Positions 1 through 6,539 are shown, numbered from the stretch's first letter. The stretch is 9,271 nucleotides of DNA from Pseudomonadota bacterium (GCA_021845835.1 JAJZVE010000141.1:1-9271), one strand, 5' to 3'. Program-made: numbers and translations. The notes: generated by a model from the letters alone, not told the origin.

Positions 1-1
1 C

Positions 2-88
2 GACGACCCGAGCTTCCCGCAGCCGATCTACGCGAGCCTGGTCGAGGCCGAGGCGGAGGGCAGCTACAACCTGATCTGGTCCCGCTGA
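2..88 (+). CDS. DUF736 family protein, C-terminal end (partial)
   Basis: Only the last 28 codons lie in the window, ending in TGA at 86-88; the 5' part is off the left edge. The reading begins DDPSFPQPIYASL and ends YNLIWSR. From memory this matches the C-terminal signature of DUF736 proteins, small proteins of about 100 residues common on alphaproteobacterial plasmids and integrative elements, where the end reads like 'LDDPSFPxPIYAxLVE...LIWSR'. Their biochemical function is unknown. A strong hairpin follows 8 bases after the stop, so this is the last gene of its transcription unit. Its presence supports a mobile-element backbone. The identification rests on one short segment and would be confirmed by the upstream sequence. 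Confidence 0.75.
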   Translation, partial: DDPSFPQPIYASLVEAEAEGSYNLIWSR

Positions 89-96
89 CCACCGCG

Positions 97-127
97 GCGC
101 CCCGCCCCACCGGGGGGCGGGGCGCTT
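97..127 (+). terminator. Strong intrinsic-type terminator after the DUF736 gene
   Basis: A perfect 12-bp stem (97-108 GCGCCCCGCCCC with 114-125 GGGGCGGGGCGC) encloses a 5-base loop. Only two T residues follow directly, so the U-tract is weak, but the stem is nearly all GC and sits 8 bases past the stop codon at 88. Confidence 0.75.
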
Positions 128-453
128 CGTGTGTACGCCCGCGCCCCGACGGCGAACGGCACCGTCAACTGCCGCACGCGCGAAGGAGGAAGAGAGCGCC
201 TCCGCAGACTTTCCATTATCACGCCGGCCGGAGGTCGGGCCGGTTCAACCCCGCCTGCGGCGCCGCGCCAAGCAGCGCGGCTTCGGCACGCAACCTACGG
301 CAGGGCCAGGCCGCGCCGGTCGCAGACCCCAAGCGGTCCGCGCCCGTCGCAGCCCGACCCCCGCCCGGTTGCGCGCTTCAGGGGCTGAGCCACCCCGGAG
401 GCCGGCGTCCCCCGCTCCCGTCAGCGATCGGCTGACCAGCAAGGGAGCAGACC
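128..453. other. Gene-free stretch with small hairpins, leader of the next gene
   Basis: I see no convincing gene on either strand here. The open frames present are Arg/Pro/Ala-rich, lack ribosome binding sites and look like by-products of high GC. Two modest dyads are visible: 224-229 with 238-243 (CCGGCC/GGCCGG, 8-base loop) and 262-268 with 275-281 (GCCGCGC/GCGCGGC, 6-base loop). Neither is followed by a T-run. The stretch presumably contains the promoter and 5' leader of the small gene at 454, but I cannot pick out a trustworthy -35/-10 pair. Confidence 0.4.
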
Positions 454-624
454 ATGACCATCATCCGCCATAGCGACTGCACGGTCCTCAACGCCGCGAT
501 GACCGAGGCCGGCTACGAGATCATCGCGGTCGAGATCTACCGCTGGCCCGACGGCGTGACCGAGACCGAGGTCCTCTGGGGCCGGGACGAACCGCCGATC
601 ACCGAGGCCGAGCTGCCATTCTGA
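454..624 (+). CDS. Small hypothetical protein (56 aa)
   Basis: ATG at 454 to TGA at 622-624 encodes 56 residues, beginning MTIIRHSDC and ending in EAELPF. A good ribosome binding site (AAGGGAG at 441-447) lies six bases before the ATG, and a strong terminator follows 11 bases after the stop, so this looks like a real one-gene transcription unit. The protein is acidic and soluble, with no membrane segment, no signal peptide and a single cysteine (Cys9). It has a central hydrophobic and aromatic stretch (YEIIAVEIYRWPDG) followed by TETEVLWG, which suggests a small beta-rich fold. I do not recognise a named family. Its place beside a DUF736 gene suggests a small accessory gene of the conjugative element. 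No function can be assigned. Confidence 0.7.
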   Translation: MTIIRHSDCTVLNAAMTEAGYEIIAVEIYRWPDGVTETEVLWGRDEPPITEAELPF

Positions 625-635
625 ACACCGACGAC

Positions 636-665
636 AGGGCCGGGCCCGCACGGGTCCGGCCTTTT
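636..665 (+). terminator. Intrinsic terminator after the small gene
   Basis: The 11-bp stem 638-648 (GGCCGGGCCCG) pairs with 651-661 (CGGGTCCGGCC) with one G-U pair, and can be extended by 636-637. TTTT follows at 662-665. It lies 11 bases past the stop of the small gene. On the opposite strand no T-run follows the hairpin, so it is likely one-directional. Confidence 0.85.
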
Positions 666-686
666 GGTCGTGGCCCGCGGCCGGCG

Positions 687-953
687 TTACGACAGCCGCC
701 GCCGTCGCGGCGTTACCTTCCGGGCCGCAGTCGGTCGCGGCGGCGTTTTCGAGGTCGGCGCCAGCAACGTCGCCGGATCAACCTTCAGCGCCTGCGCCAC
801 GAACCCGAGCGTCAGCAAGGTGATATTCTGCCGGCCGCGCTCCATGCTGGAAACATGCGCACGATCGACGCCCATGCGCTTGGCCACTTCCACCTGGCCG
901 AGACGCAGCGGCGCAACCGGCTGCCACCATTGCCGGCAGAGTGGCAAAGTCAC
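687..953 (-). pseudogene. XRE-family HTH regulator, probably 5'-truncated
   Basis: The last 74 codons (about 687-908) read as most of an XRE/Cro-CI helix-turn-helix domain: a turn-containing segment QVEVAKRMGVDRAHVSSMERG, then TLLTLGFVAQALKVDPATLL for helices 4-5, then a basic Pro/Arg tail ending at TAA (687-689). Upstream of the Gln the usual first helix (Leu-Arg-x-x-Arg...Gly-Leu-Ser/Thr) is not recognisable. The frame instead continues with LPLCRQWWQPVAPLRLG, unlike the family. The only upstream starts are a GTG at 953 (AGGAAG about ten bases before it) or a TTG at 1010 inside the neighbouring gene. I therefore read it as a gene whose 5' end was lost or scrambled where the metal cluster abuts. 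A functional short 88-residue protein from GTG 953 is the alternative. It would have been a DNA-binding regulator or an antitoxin-like protein. Confidence 0.55.
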
Positions 954-984
954 TGGCGGCAGTCTTCCTTTGTGCCAACGCCGG

Positions 985-1725
985 TCAGAATGGAAATTCG
1001 AGGGGTGCAAAGAGCCTCACATACACCGCGCTTTGATAGAGGAAATAGAGCGCGGCCAGAAGCAGCAGAACGCCGCTTGCCCGCTCGATCTTCGGCACCC
1101 ATAGGGTCAGCTGCGGCACACCCTTGATCGTCCCGGTGGCGGCGCCGACGAGCAGAAGCGGAATGCCGCGGGCAAGGCCGAAGACAAACAGAAGAACGCC
1201 GCCCAGCCAGGGTGTGCCTGTCAAAGCCGCCGCTCCCAGGATCGGCAGCACCATCGGCGTACAAGCTGGACAGACCGAGAGGCCGAACGGCACGCCAAGC
1301 GCGTATGCCGCCGCGAAGGAATCGACGCGCCGCGGCATCGGCCTCAGGACGGGCACGACGATGCGGATTTTCCGCATCAGGGCCAAACCAAGGACGACGA
1401 GTACCGCGGCGAGCACCAGGTTCGTGACGGCGAGGGAACTCGCGAGAAGGCGGATTGCGGTGAAGCCGAGAAATCCAAACAGAAAACCGATGGCAGCATC
1501 CACGGTTGCCAGACCCAGGATGAAGCCGGCCGACAGCATCAGCCCCTTCCTCGTGTTGCCCATTGCTTGCTCACGCGCTCGCCCACCAACGTAACCGGCG
1601 ACGACCGACGCGAGCGGCAGCGAGCTTGGCGCGACACCCATGATCAGCCCGGCCAGGGCCACGAGCGCGAAGCCCAGTGGTGACGTGATCGAAACACTTT
1701 GAAGCCAGGCGTCGGGATTTAGCAT
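985..1725 (-). CDS. CcdA/DsbD-like membrane protein with a CPAC motif
   Basis: ATG at 1725 (GAGG seven bases upstream) to TGA at 985-987 gives 246 residues, the usual CcdA length. Hydrophobicity shows about six membrane helices (near residues 15-47, 61-87, 97-118, 140-165, 174-198 and 217-238), as in the CcdA/DsbD transmembrane family, which passes reducing power across the inner membrane through one cysteine in each half. Here the first-half site, normally Pro-Cys, reads Ala-Pro-Ser-Ser-Leu-Pro (32-37), so that cysteine is missing. The second half carries Cys152-Pro-Ala-Cys155-Thr-Pro in place of the usual Thr-Pro-Cys. A standard electron shuttle is therefore doubtful; the membrane CxxC could be a self-contained redox or metal-binding pair. 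It is the last gene of the metal operon, 60 bases after the MFS gene. Family confidence is good, function is inferred. Confidence 0.75.
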   Translation of the reverse strand: MLNPDAWLQSVSITSPLGFALVALAGLIMGVAPSSLPLASVVAGYVGGRAREQAMGNTRKGLMLSAGFILGLATVDAAIGFLFGFLGFTAIRLLASSLAVTNLVLAAVLVVLGLALMRKIRIVVPVLRPMPRRVDSFAAAYALGVPFGLSVCPACTPMVLPILGAAALTGTPWLGGVLLFVFGLARGIPLLLVGAATGTIKGVPQLTLWVPKIERASGVLLLLAALYFLYQSAVYVRLFAPLEFPF

Positions 1726-1785
1726 CTACGTGCCTCGACTTTGGCGAACGCCGACGGTCCTGCGGACAGCTCGCGATACATGAGG

Positions 1786-3015
1786 TCAGCCGCCGCCACG
1801 CGCGCCTTCGGGCTCGGCGCGAGGGCTTCGCAACGGGACCTCGGCGCGGAACAAGGCGAGGGACAACACGGCAGCAGCCAGCTCGACGGCCATGAACAGC
1901 CCGAGTGCAGCCCCGAAGCCGAAGCGGAGCATCTCGCCGAAGATGAAGCTGCCGAGGCCGAAGCCCACGAAAAGCGTGAAGACGTTCAGACCCATTGCCT
2001 GCCCCGGGCGTCTTCCGCCGAGCGAGGTGACAATCCCCGCAAAGAGCGGCTGTGTCATGTCGTAGCCTAACGACAGAACCATCGCGATCAGCGGCGCGAG
2101 GATCACCGGGAAGCCGAGCACCAGAACGGCGGCGGCGAGGGCGCTAAGTCCGAGACCGATGGGGAGCAGTCTCGCGCGGCCCCATCGATCCGCCGCCCGG
2201 CCGATCAGCGGCCCGAACAGGAAGCCAGGCACGCCGTAACCGAGCAGCGCCAAGCCAATGCCGACGGGCCCGACGGCGTATCGCCGCTCGAAATACACGC
2301 CGAGCCACGTGAAGACGCCCGAGTGAAACATGGAGTTGACAAAGACATAGCTGTAAGTGCGCCGCCCGCGCGGTCGGCCGAGCAGACCCATATACCCGCC
2401 GAACAGACCCCGGAGCGTGCCGGTGACCGGCTGAGCTGCGCCGGCGATCGCGGTTCGATAGGGCAGAAGGAGGAGCAGCAGCCCTGTGCCGGCGGCACCC
2501 ACGATGCCGAACAGCCCGCGCCAGCCGATGAGCGGCACAAGCAGTGCGCCCAGCGGCGAGCCGAAGGCCATCCCGCCCGCCATCGCGCCGAACAGCCAGC
2601 CCAGCGGCCGGCCCCGTTGTTCATAGGGATACAGCCGGCCCACCAATGCCAACGCGAGCGGAACGACACCGCTCGCGCCGATCCCGGTCACAATCCGCCA
2701 CAGCGCCAGTTGCCCGATGGATTGCGCCGTTGCCGTCAACAGCGTGAGCACCGCGAAAGCCATCAGAGACACGAACATCACGCGGTGGATGCCAAGCCGA
2801 TCCGCCAGAATTCCGTAGGCGAGGGTCGCGATTCCGTAGGGAATCAGGTATGCCGGCACGATAAGCCCGACTGTTTGGACCGAGGTTTCGAAGACGCTCG
2901 CCAGCGCCGGTATGATCGGCGCCACCATGTAAGCCTGAAAGAAGATGATGAAGGTTGCCAGCGCGAGCATCCTCAGGAGACGCTCGCGCTGATAATCACC
3001 GATCGCGCCTGGCAT
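1786..3015 (-). CDS. MFS transporter (DHA1-like)
   Basis: The protein has 409 residues from ATG 3015, standard for a 12-helix major facilitator. A motif-A loop lies between helices 2 and 3 (GILADRLGIHR, about residues 68-78), and a second copy in the other half reads GRAADRWGRARL, the duplicated hallmark of the superfamily. The first helix starts near residue 14 and the C-terminus is a short Arg/Glu-rich cytoplasmic tail. I chose ATG 3015 because AGAGGG (3025-3030) stands nine bases before it. An in-frame ATG at 3045, ten codons upstream and seven bases past the ATPase stop, is the alternative, and the open frame runs further into the ATPase gene. It lies between the metal ATPase and the CcdA-like gene in one orientation. 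Proton-coupled export of a metal complex or of a metallophore is possible, but the substrate cannot be read from the sequence. Confidence 0.8.
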   Translation of the reverse strand: MPGAIGDYQRERLLRMLALATFIIFFQAYMVAPIIPALASVFETSVQTVGLIVPAYLIPYGIATLAYGILADRLGIHRVMFVSLMAFAVLTLLTATAQSIGQLALWRIVTGIGASGVVPLALALVGRLYPYEQRGRPLGWLFGAMAGGMAFGSPLGALLVPLIGWRGLFGIVGAAGTGLLLLLLPYRTAIAGAAQPVTGTLRGLFGGYMGLLGRPRGRRTYSYVFVNSMFHSGVFTWLGVYFERRYAVGPVGIGLALLGYGVPGFLFGPLIGRAADRWGRARLLPIGLGLSALAAAVLVLGFPVILAPLIAMVLSLGYDMTQPLFAGIVTSLGGRRPGQAMGLNVFTLFVGFGLGSFIFGEMLRFGFGAALGLFMAVELAAAVLSLALFRAEVPLRSPRAEPEGARGGG

Positions 3016-3024
3016 CGCTTGCTG

Positions 3025-3030
3025 CCCTCT
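3025..3030 (-). promoter_or_regulatory. Ribosome binding site deciding the MFS start
   Basis: AGAGGG on the minus strand, nine bases before ATG 3015. The upstream ATG 3045 has only a weak match, so this site favours the 409-residue form. Confidence 0.55.
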
Positions 3031-3052
3031 TCCCGTACGGTCCATGTCTTGC

Positions 3053-5506
3053 TCAGGCCGGCTGCGACGATGCAACTGTGATCGGGCGCCCGACGCTGCG
3101 GATGGCATCGAAGAAGAGCCGTGGGTTCCCCCACAGCGAGTTGATGAAGATCGCGGTGACGCTCACCGCCATCGCTACCATCGCCCAGACCGGATGGATC
3201 AGGCCGGTGGCGGCGAGCGGGATGCCGATGCCATTGAACAGGAAAGCGAGCGTGACGTTCTGGACCATCTTCGCGTAACTTCGGCGGCTGATGTCACGCG
3301 CCTCCGGAATGGCCTCCAGACGGTTCGACAAGATGATGATGTCCGCCGTCTCGATCGCGATGTCGGTGCCCCCTCCCATTGCAATGCCGATATCCGCTTG
3401 CATCAGGGCAGGGGCGTCGTTGATGCCATCGCCGACCATCGCGACACGGGCATTGGCCTGAAGCGTCCGCACGATCGCGGCCTTATCCTGCGGCAGCACG
3501 CCGGCGTGCACCTCATCGATGCCGAGCTCGCGACCGACCTGCCGCGCGGCGCGCTCGTTGTCGCCGGTGACCAGGATCGTCTTGAGACCGATATTGCGCA
3601 GCGCGGCGACGGCGGGGACGGCATCCGGCCGAAGGGCATCGCCCAAGGCGACCACACCCAGCGCGCGCCGCTCCCGTGCGACGGCGATCACAGTGCGCCC
3701 CGCCGCTTCCAGAGCGTCGATGCGACCGTGCAGCCGTGCGAGATCGACACGACGGTCGGCCAGGAACTGCGGACTCCCGACCAGGATCTCGCGGTCGCTC
3801 ATGCGGGCGACGACACCCTTTCCGGGGAACGCCTCGAATGACTCGACATCCGGAGGCGTTGCCCCGTGGTCGAAGGCTGCCTTGACCACAGCCTGGGCGA
3901 GCGGGTGCTCGGAAGACGCTTCGGCGGCGGCGGCAACGGCGAGAAGCTCCCTCTCGCTTACATCCACGGTCTCGATTTCCCGCACCGTCGGACGGCCCTC
4001 GGTGAGCGTGCCCGTCTTGTCGAGCACGATCTGCTTCACCAGGCGGAAGCCCTGGAAGGCCTCTCCGGTCCGCATCAGGATGCCCCGCTCGGCCGCCTGG
4101 CCGGCACCGCGCACGATGGAGAGCGGCGCCGAGATGCCGACGGCACAGGGGTAGCCCATCACCAGCACGCTCAGACCGGCGAACACGGCGCGCGCCACGT
4201 TGACGTGCCCAGTGGCCAGCCAGGAACCGGCGAGCCAGCCGATAGCGGCGAGCGCAGCGATCAGCAGGACAGTCGGCGTGTAGACGCGCAGCACGCGGTC
4301 AACCAGATGGAGGATCCCGGGCTTCAGCGCCCGCGCATCCTCGACGTGGCGGATCACCTGATGGAGGAAGCTGCCTTCCCCGATCGCCGAGACCTTCACC
4401 AGCAGCGTGCCAGTGCCGTTGATCGAACCTCCGATTACCGTGTCATCTCCGGCCTTCTCGACCGGAGCCACCTCGCCGGTTACCAGCGACTGGTCCACAC
4501 CGGAATGGCCGCTGACCACAGTGCCGTCGGCTGGGATTCGCTCCCCGGGACGAATCCGCACCAGATCGCCGACCTTTACTTCCTCGATCGGCAGCTCCAG
4601 CTCCTCGGCGCCGCGCATGACGCGTGCGGTCTCGGGTTGCAGGTCCAGGAGGCGCTTCACCGCCTGGGAACTCCGCGTCTTCACGATGAGCGAGAGCCAT
4701 TCCGAGAAGATGTGGTAGGTGCCGACCATCACCGCGACGGCGAAGAAGGGTGCGGTCGGATAGCCGGGTCGGTTGAGCGCGAGGCCGATGACGCCACCGG
4801 CCATGGCGGCGAACGCCCCGATCTCGAGCAGTACATGCTGGTTGAGGATGCCGCGCCGCAGCGCCTGAGCGGCCATATAAAGGATATGCCGCCCGACGCC
4901 GAAGACGAGCGTCACCGCCAACGCGCCGGCGAGCCATGGCGCGACGCCCGCCAGATATCCCTGCAGATTGAGATAGAGCAGGCTTAGCGCCATGACGGCA
5001 AGGCCGCTGGCGGCGGCGATGGCGGCCCAGAGGCTGCTTGATCGCAGGACCAGGAAGACGAACCCACCAAGGCTGAGGCAGACCAGGGCCGGCAGAAAGC
5101 CGATCCAGCCCACGGCGGGATCGGCGATAATCGGGATCGCGGCGACGCTGAGAGCGACGGCGACGACAAAGCGCCGGGCCTCGCGCACGAGATCGCGCTC
5201 TTCCTCTTCGAAGGCGCGCAGCTTGCGAGGATCGGAGATGGTGTAGCCGATATCGCGCAGGGTCTGTAGCAGTTGCTCGGGGCGCGCGACAGCCGGGTCG
5301 TATTCGACCAGCGCCTGCTCATGCGTCAGGCTCACCGCCACCTTGTCGACGCCAGGTATCCGCCCGAGCGCCTTTTCGATGGTCCGGGTGCAGAGCGAGC
5401 AGTGAAGGCCGCCGATCCGGGCACGGATTTTCCGGCGATCGGGTCGGGCGGACGGTTCTTCACTCCATGGCTGGAAGAGGGCAGGGGCTGTTGTTGCGAC
5501 ACTCAT
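3053..5506 (-). CDS. P1B-type heavy-metal ATPase with a YPC membrane motif
   Basis: From ATG 5506 the protein has 817 residues, normal for a one-HMA P1B pump. Order: N-terminal HMA domain with Cys36-Ser-Leu-Cys39; six predicted helices; actuator Thr-Gly-Glu (343-345); membrane motif Met-Gly-Tyr-Pro-Cys (450-454); phosphorylation site DKTGT (Asp496); His-Pro (534-535) typical of P1B nucleotide domains; TGDN (647-650); GDGINDAP (692-699); two last helices. It would use ATP to drive a soft metal ion out of the cytosol. The motif is Tyr-Pro-Cys rather than Cys-Pro-Cys. Helix 7 has Phe-Asn and helix 8 MAVSV where Cu(I) pumps have Tyr-Asn and Met-x-x-Ser-Ser, so a classical Cu(I) role is not supported and the metal is unknown. 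The frame stays open for 68 more codons upstream, but that Arg/Ser-rich part overlaps the chaperone gene and is not family-like, so I start at 5506 despite a weak binding site (GGTGAT). Confidence 0.92.
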   Translation of the reverse strand: MSVATTAPALFQPWSEEPSARPDRRKIRARIGGLHCSLCTRTIEKALGRIPGVDKVAVSLTHEQALVEYDPAVARPEQLLQTLRDIGYTISDPRKLRAFEEEERDLVREARRFVVAVALSVAAIPIIADPAVGWIGFLPALVCLSLGGFVFLVLRSSSLWAAIAAASGLAVMALSLLYLNLQGYLAGVAPWLAGALAVTLVFGVGRHILYMAAQALRRGILNQHVLLEIGAFAAMAGGVIGLALNRPGYPTAPFFAVAVMVGTYHIFSEWLSLIVKTRSSQAVKRLLDLQPETARVMRGAEELELPIEEVKVGDLVRIRPGERIPADGTVVSGHSGVDQSLVTGEVAPVEKAGDDTVIGGSINGTGTLLVKVSAIGEGSFLHQVIRHVEDARALKPGILHLVDRVLRVYTPTVLLIAALAAIGWLAGSWLATGHVNVARAVFAGLSVLVMGYPCAVGISAPLSIVRGAGQAAERGILMRTGEAFQGFRLVKQIVLDKTGTLTEGRPTVREIETVDVSERELLAVAAAAEASSEHPLAQAVVKAAFDHGATPPDVESFEAFPGKGVVARMSDREILVGSPQFLADRRVDLARLHGRIDALEAAGRTVIAVARERRALGVVALGDALRPDAVPAVAALRNIGLKTILVTGDNERAARQVGRELGIDEVHAGVLPQDKAAIVRTLQANARVAMVGDGINDAPALMQADIGIAMGGGTDIAIETADIIILSNRLEAIPEARDISRRSYAKMVQNVTLAFLFNGIGIPLAATGLIHPVWAMVAMAVSVTAIFINSLWGNPRLFFDAIRSVGRPITVASSQPA

Positions 5507-5612
5507 AGCTATCACCGCATCATGTCTGTTGGCGTGCCGGTCGAAACACGCGGCGCTACAGCGCCATCGCTGGCGGCGGCAGGACCGGCCAAAATGTTGA
5601 GCATGAGGTCCG

Positions 5613-5828
5613 TCACTGCTGCCCCACGACCCGGAAACCAGGCTGCTGAACGACCGCGACGAGGCGATCCTCGGCGATGGCCTGCGGGTCGTAGAGGACG
5701 CGCGCCTCACCAGCGTCGAAGGAGACCGCGACCATCTGCACGCCTGGCTGTCTTTCGACCAGGGCTTTTATGGTGTCGGCACAGCCGCCGCAGTGCATAC
5801 CCTCGATCTTGAAGATGGCCGTCTTCAT
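5613..5828 (-). CDS. Cytosolic HMA-domain metallochaperone (CopZ/MerP-like)
   Basis: This 71-residue protein is a single HMA domain: beta strand MKTAIFKIEG, metal-binding loop GMHCGGC with Cys13 and Cys16, then the helix and the VSFDAGEARVLYD strand typical of the fold, with the terminal strand near residues 57-68. There is no signal peptide, so unlike MerP of mercury operons it should stay in the cytosol, as CopZ does. It could hand metal to the HMA domain of the ATPase encoded next. The ATG (5828) overlaps the regulator's stop as ATGA and has AGGAA seven bases upstream (5836-5840), so translation is coupled to the regulator. A 106-base gap separates it from the ATPase. The metal is undetermined; the MHCxxC form occurs in copper chaperones, but the regulator resembles Hg/Pb sensors. 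Confidence 0.88.
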   Translation of the reverse strand: MKTAIFKIEGMHCGGCADTIKALVERQPGVQMVAVSFDAGEARVLYDPQAIAEDRLVAVVQQPGFRVVGQQ

Positions 5829-6307
5829 CGGCGAGTTCCTTTCCTTGGTCGGCCGGGGGGGGTGCCGTCCGCCCTCATGCCATCCCAGGCTTGGGCGCCG
5901 GGGTGAAGCGTGAGCGCGTCCATGATCGAGCAGGCTTGCAGGGTGCCGCGACCTGGGCAGCTTGCGATCAAACTCTCGAGCGCTGCGCCGATCTGTCGCA
6001 GCCGCTCGATTTTCTGCCGCACATCCTGGAGCTTGGTGGTGGCCTGTTCCCGAACCTCCGAGCAGTCGGTGCCCGGATCGGCACGCAAGGCCAGCAATTC
6101 GCTTGCCTCGCGCAGGGCGAACCCGAGTTGCTGGGCCTCCCGGATGAAGCGGATGCGGTCCACCAGATCGGCCGGGTAGCGTCGGACCCCCACGCCCTCC
6201 GGCTTGCGCGGTTGCTCGATCAGCCCCTGGCGCTCATAGAAGCGCACCGTCTCGATCCCCACCCCGGCTTGGCTGGCGGCCTGTCCGATGGTCATTCCTG
6301 CTTTCAT
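5825..6307 (-). CDS. MerR-family metal-responsive regulator (MerR/PbrR type)
   Basis: The N-terminus is a MerR winged helix-turn-helix (TIGQAASQAGVGIETVRFYERQGL, then the RRYPADLVDRIRFIREAQQLGF wing and helix), followed by the long dimerisation helix and a metal-binding loop. Counting from the GTG, cysteines stand at 83 (DPGTDCSEV), 118 (ASCPGRG) and 127 (LQACSIM). The 35 and 9 residue spacings equal those of Tn501 MerR (82, 117, 126) and are shared by PbrR-type Pb/Cd sensors; CueR-type Cu sensors lack the first cysteine. It should therefore bind a thiophilic divalent metal across the dimer and twist the promoter to activate transcription. I favour ATG 6307 (160 aa), with GAGG at 6315-6318 seven bases upstream; GTG 6310 directly precedes it. 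A basic tail of about 20 residues extends past the usual end. It is the first gene of the operon it controls. Confidence 0.92.
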   Translation of the reverse strand: MKAGMTIGQAASQAGVGIETVRFYERQGLIEQPRKPEGVGVRRYPADLVDRIRFIREAQQLGFALREASELLALRADPGTDCSEVREQATTKLQDVRQKIERLRQIGAALESLIASCPGRGTLQACSIMDALTLHPGAQAWDGMRADGTPPGRPRKGTRR

Positions 6308-6324
6308 CACCGCACCTCGCCCGC

Positions 6325-6356
6325 AATGTAGGGTCCGTACTATAGTACGGAATCAA
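6325..6356 (-). promoter_or_regulatory. mer-type promoter and MerR operator
   Basis: On the minus strand the -35 TTGATT (6351-6356) is followed by a perfect 18-bp palindrome, TCCGTACTATAGTACGGA (6334-6351), and a -10 read as TACATT (6325-6330, 20-bp spacer) or CTACAT (6326-6331, 19-bp spacer). The overlong spacer filled by a dyad is the hallmark of MerR-activated promoters. From memory, the TCCGTAC/GTACGGA arms equal those of the Tn501/Tn21 mer operator, whose centre differs. The promoter points into the regulator and the four genes after it. Transcription would start near 6317-6319, only about ten bases before ATG 6307. Confidence 0.9.
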
Positions 6357-6539
6357 GGGGGGATACGGCCTTTCTTTGCGAAAGTCCGGGCGCGACTCAC
6401 CCCGGGAGCGGAGGCCGGCCTCTTGTTGTGGACCTGCCCGAGGGATCGTTGAAAGCGCCATCCAAGGCTGGAGTCCGGGGATCGCCCTCAAGCGTGCTTG
6501 GCACCGGTTATCGACAGATAGGCTCCACCTATTGTGCCG
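6357..6539. other. Spacer between the metal operon promoter and the protease gene
   Basis: No gene with family-like content or a ribosome binding site is visible on either strand, and no hairpin with a T-run that would end the trb operon. One small dyad, CAAGC-GT-GCTTG, lies at about 6489-6500. The lack of a divergent gene here means the mer-type promoter serves only the leftward operon. Confidence 0.4.

Noticed and set aside
2323..3081. Plus-strand open frame (252 codons) opposite the MFS gene
   Set aside because: Composition is Arg/Gln/His-rich and it is an antisense shadow of a convincing 12-helix transporter.
3866..4987. Long plus-strand open frame (373 codons) opposite the ATPase
   Set aside because: It mirrors the ATPase codons, is rich in Arg/His/Gln/Asp with no domain, and lacks a ribosome binding site.
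5507..5710. 68-codon upstream extension of the ATPase
   Set aside because: Arg/Ser-rich, overlaps the chaperone gene in another frame and is unlike any ATPase N-terminus.
985..6356. Classical mercury resistance operon
   Set aside because: The operator and regulator fit, but no mercuric reductase, MerT or organomercurial lyase is present, and the HMA protein lacks a signal peptide.
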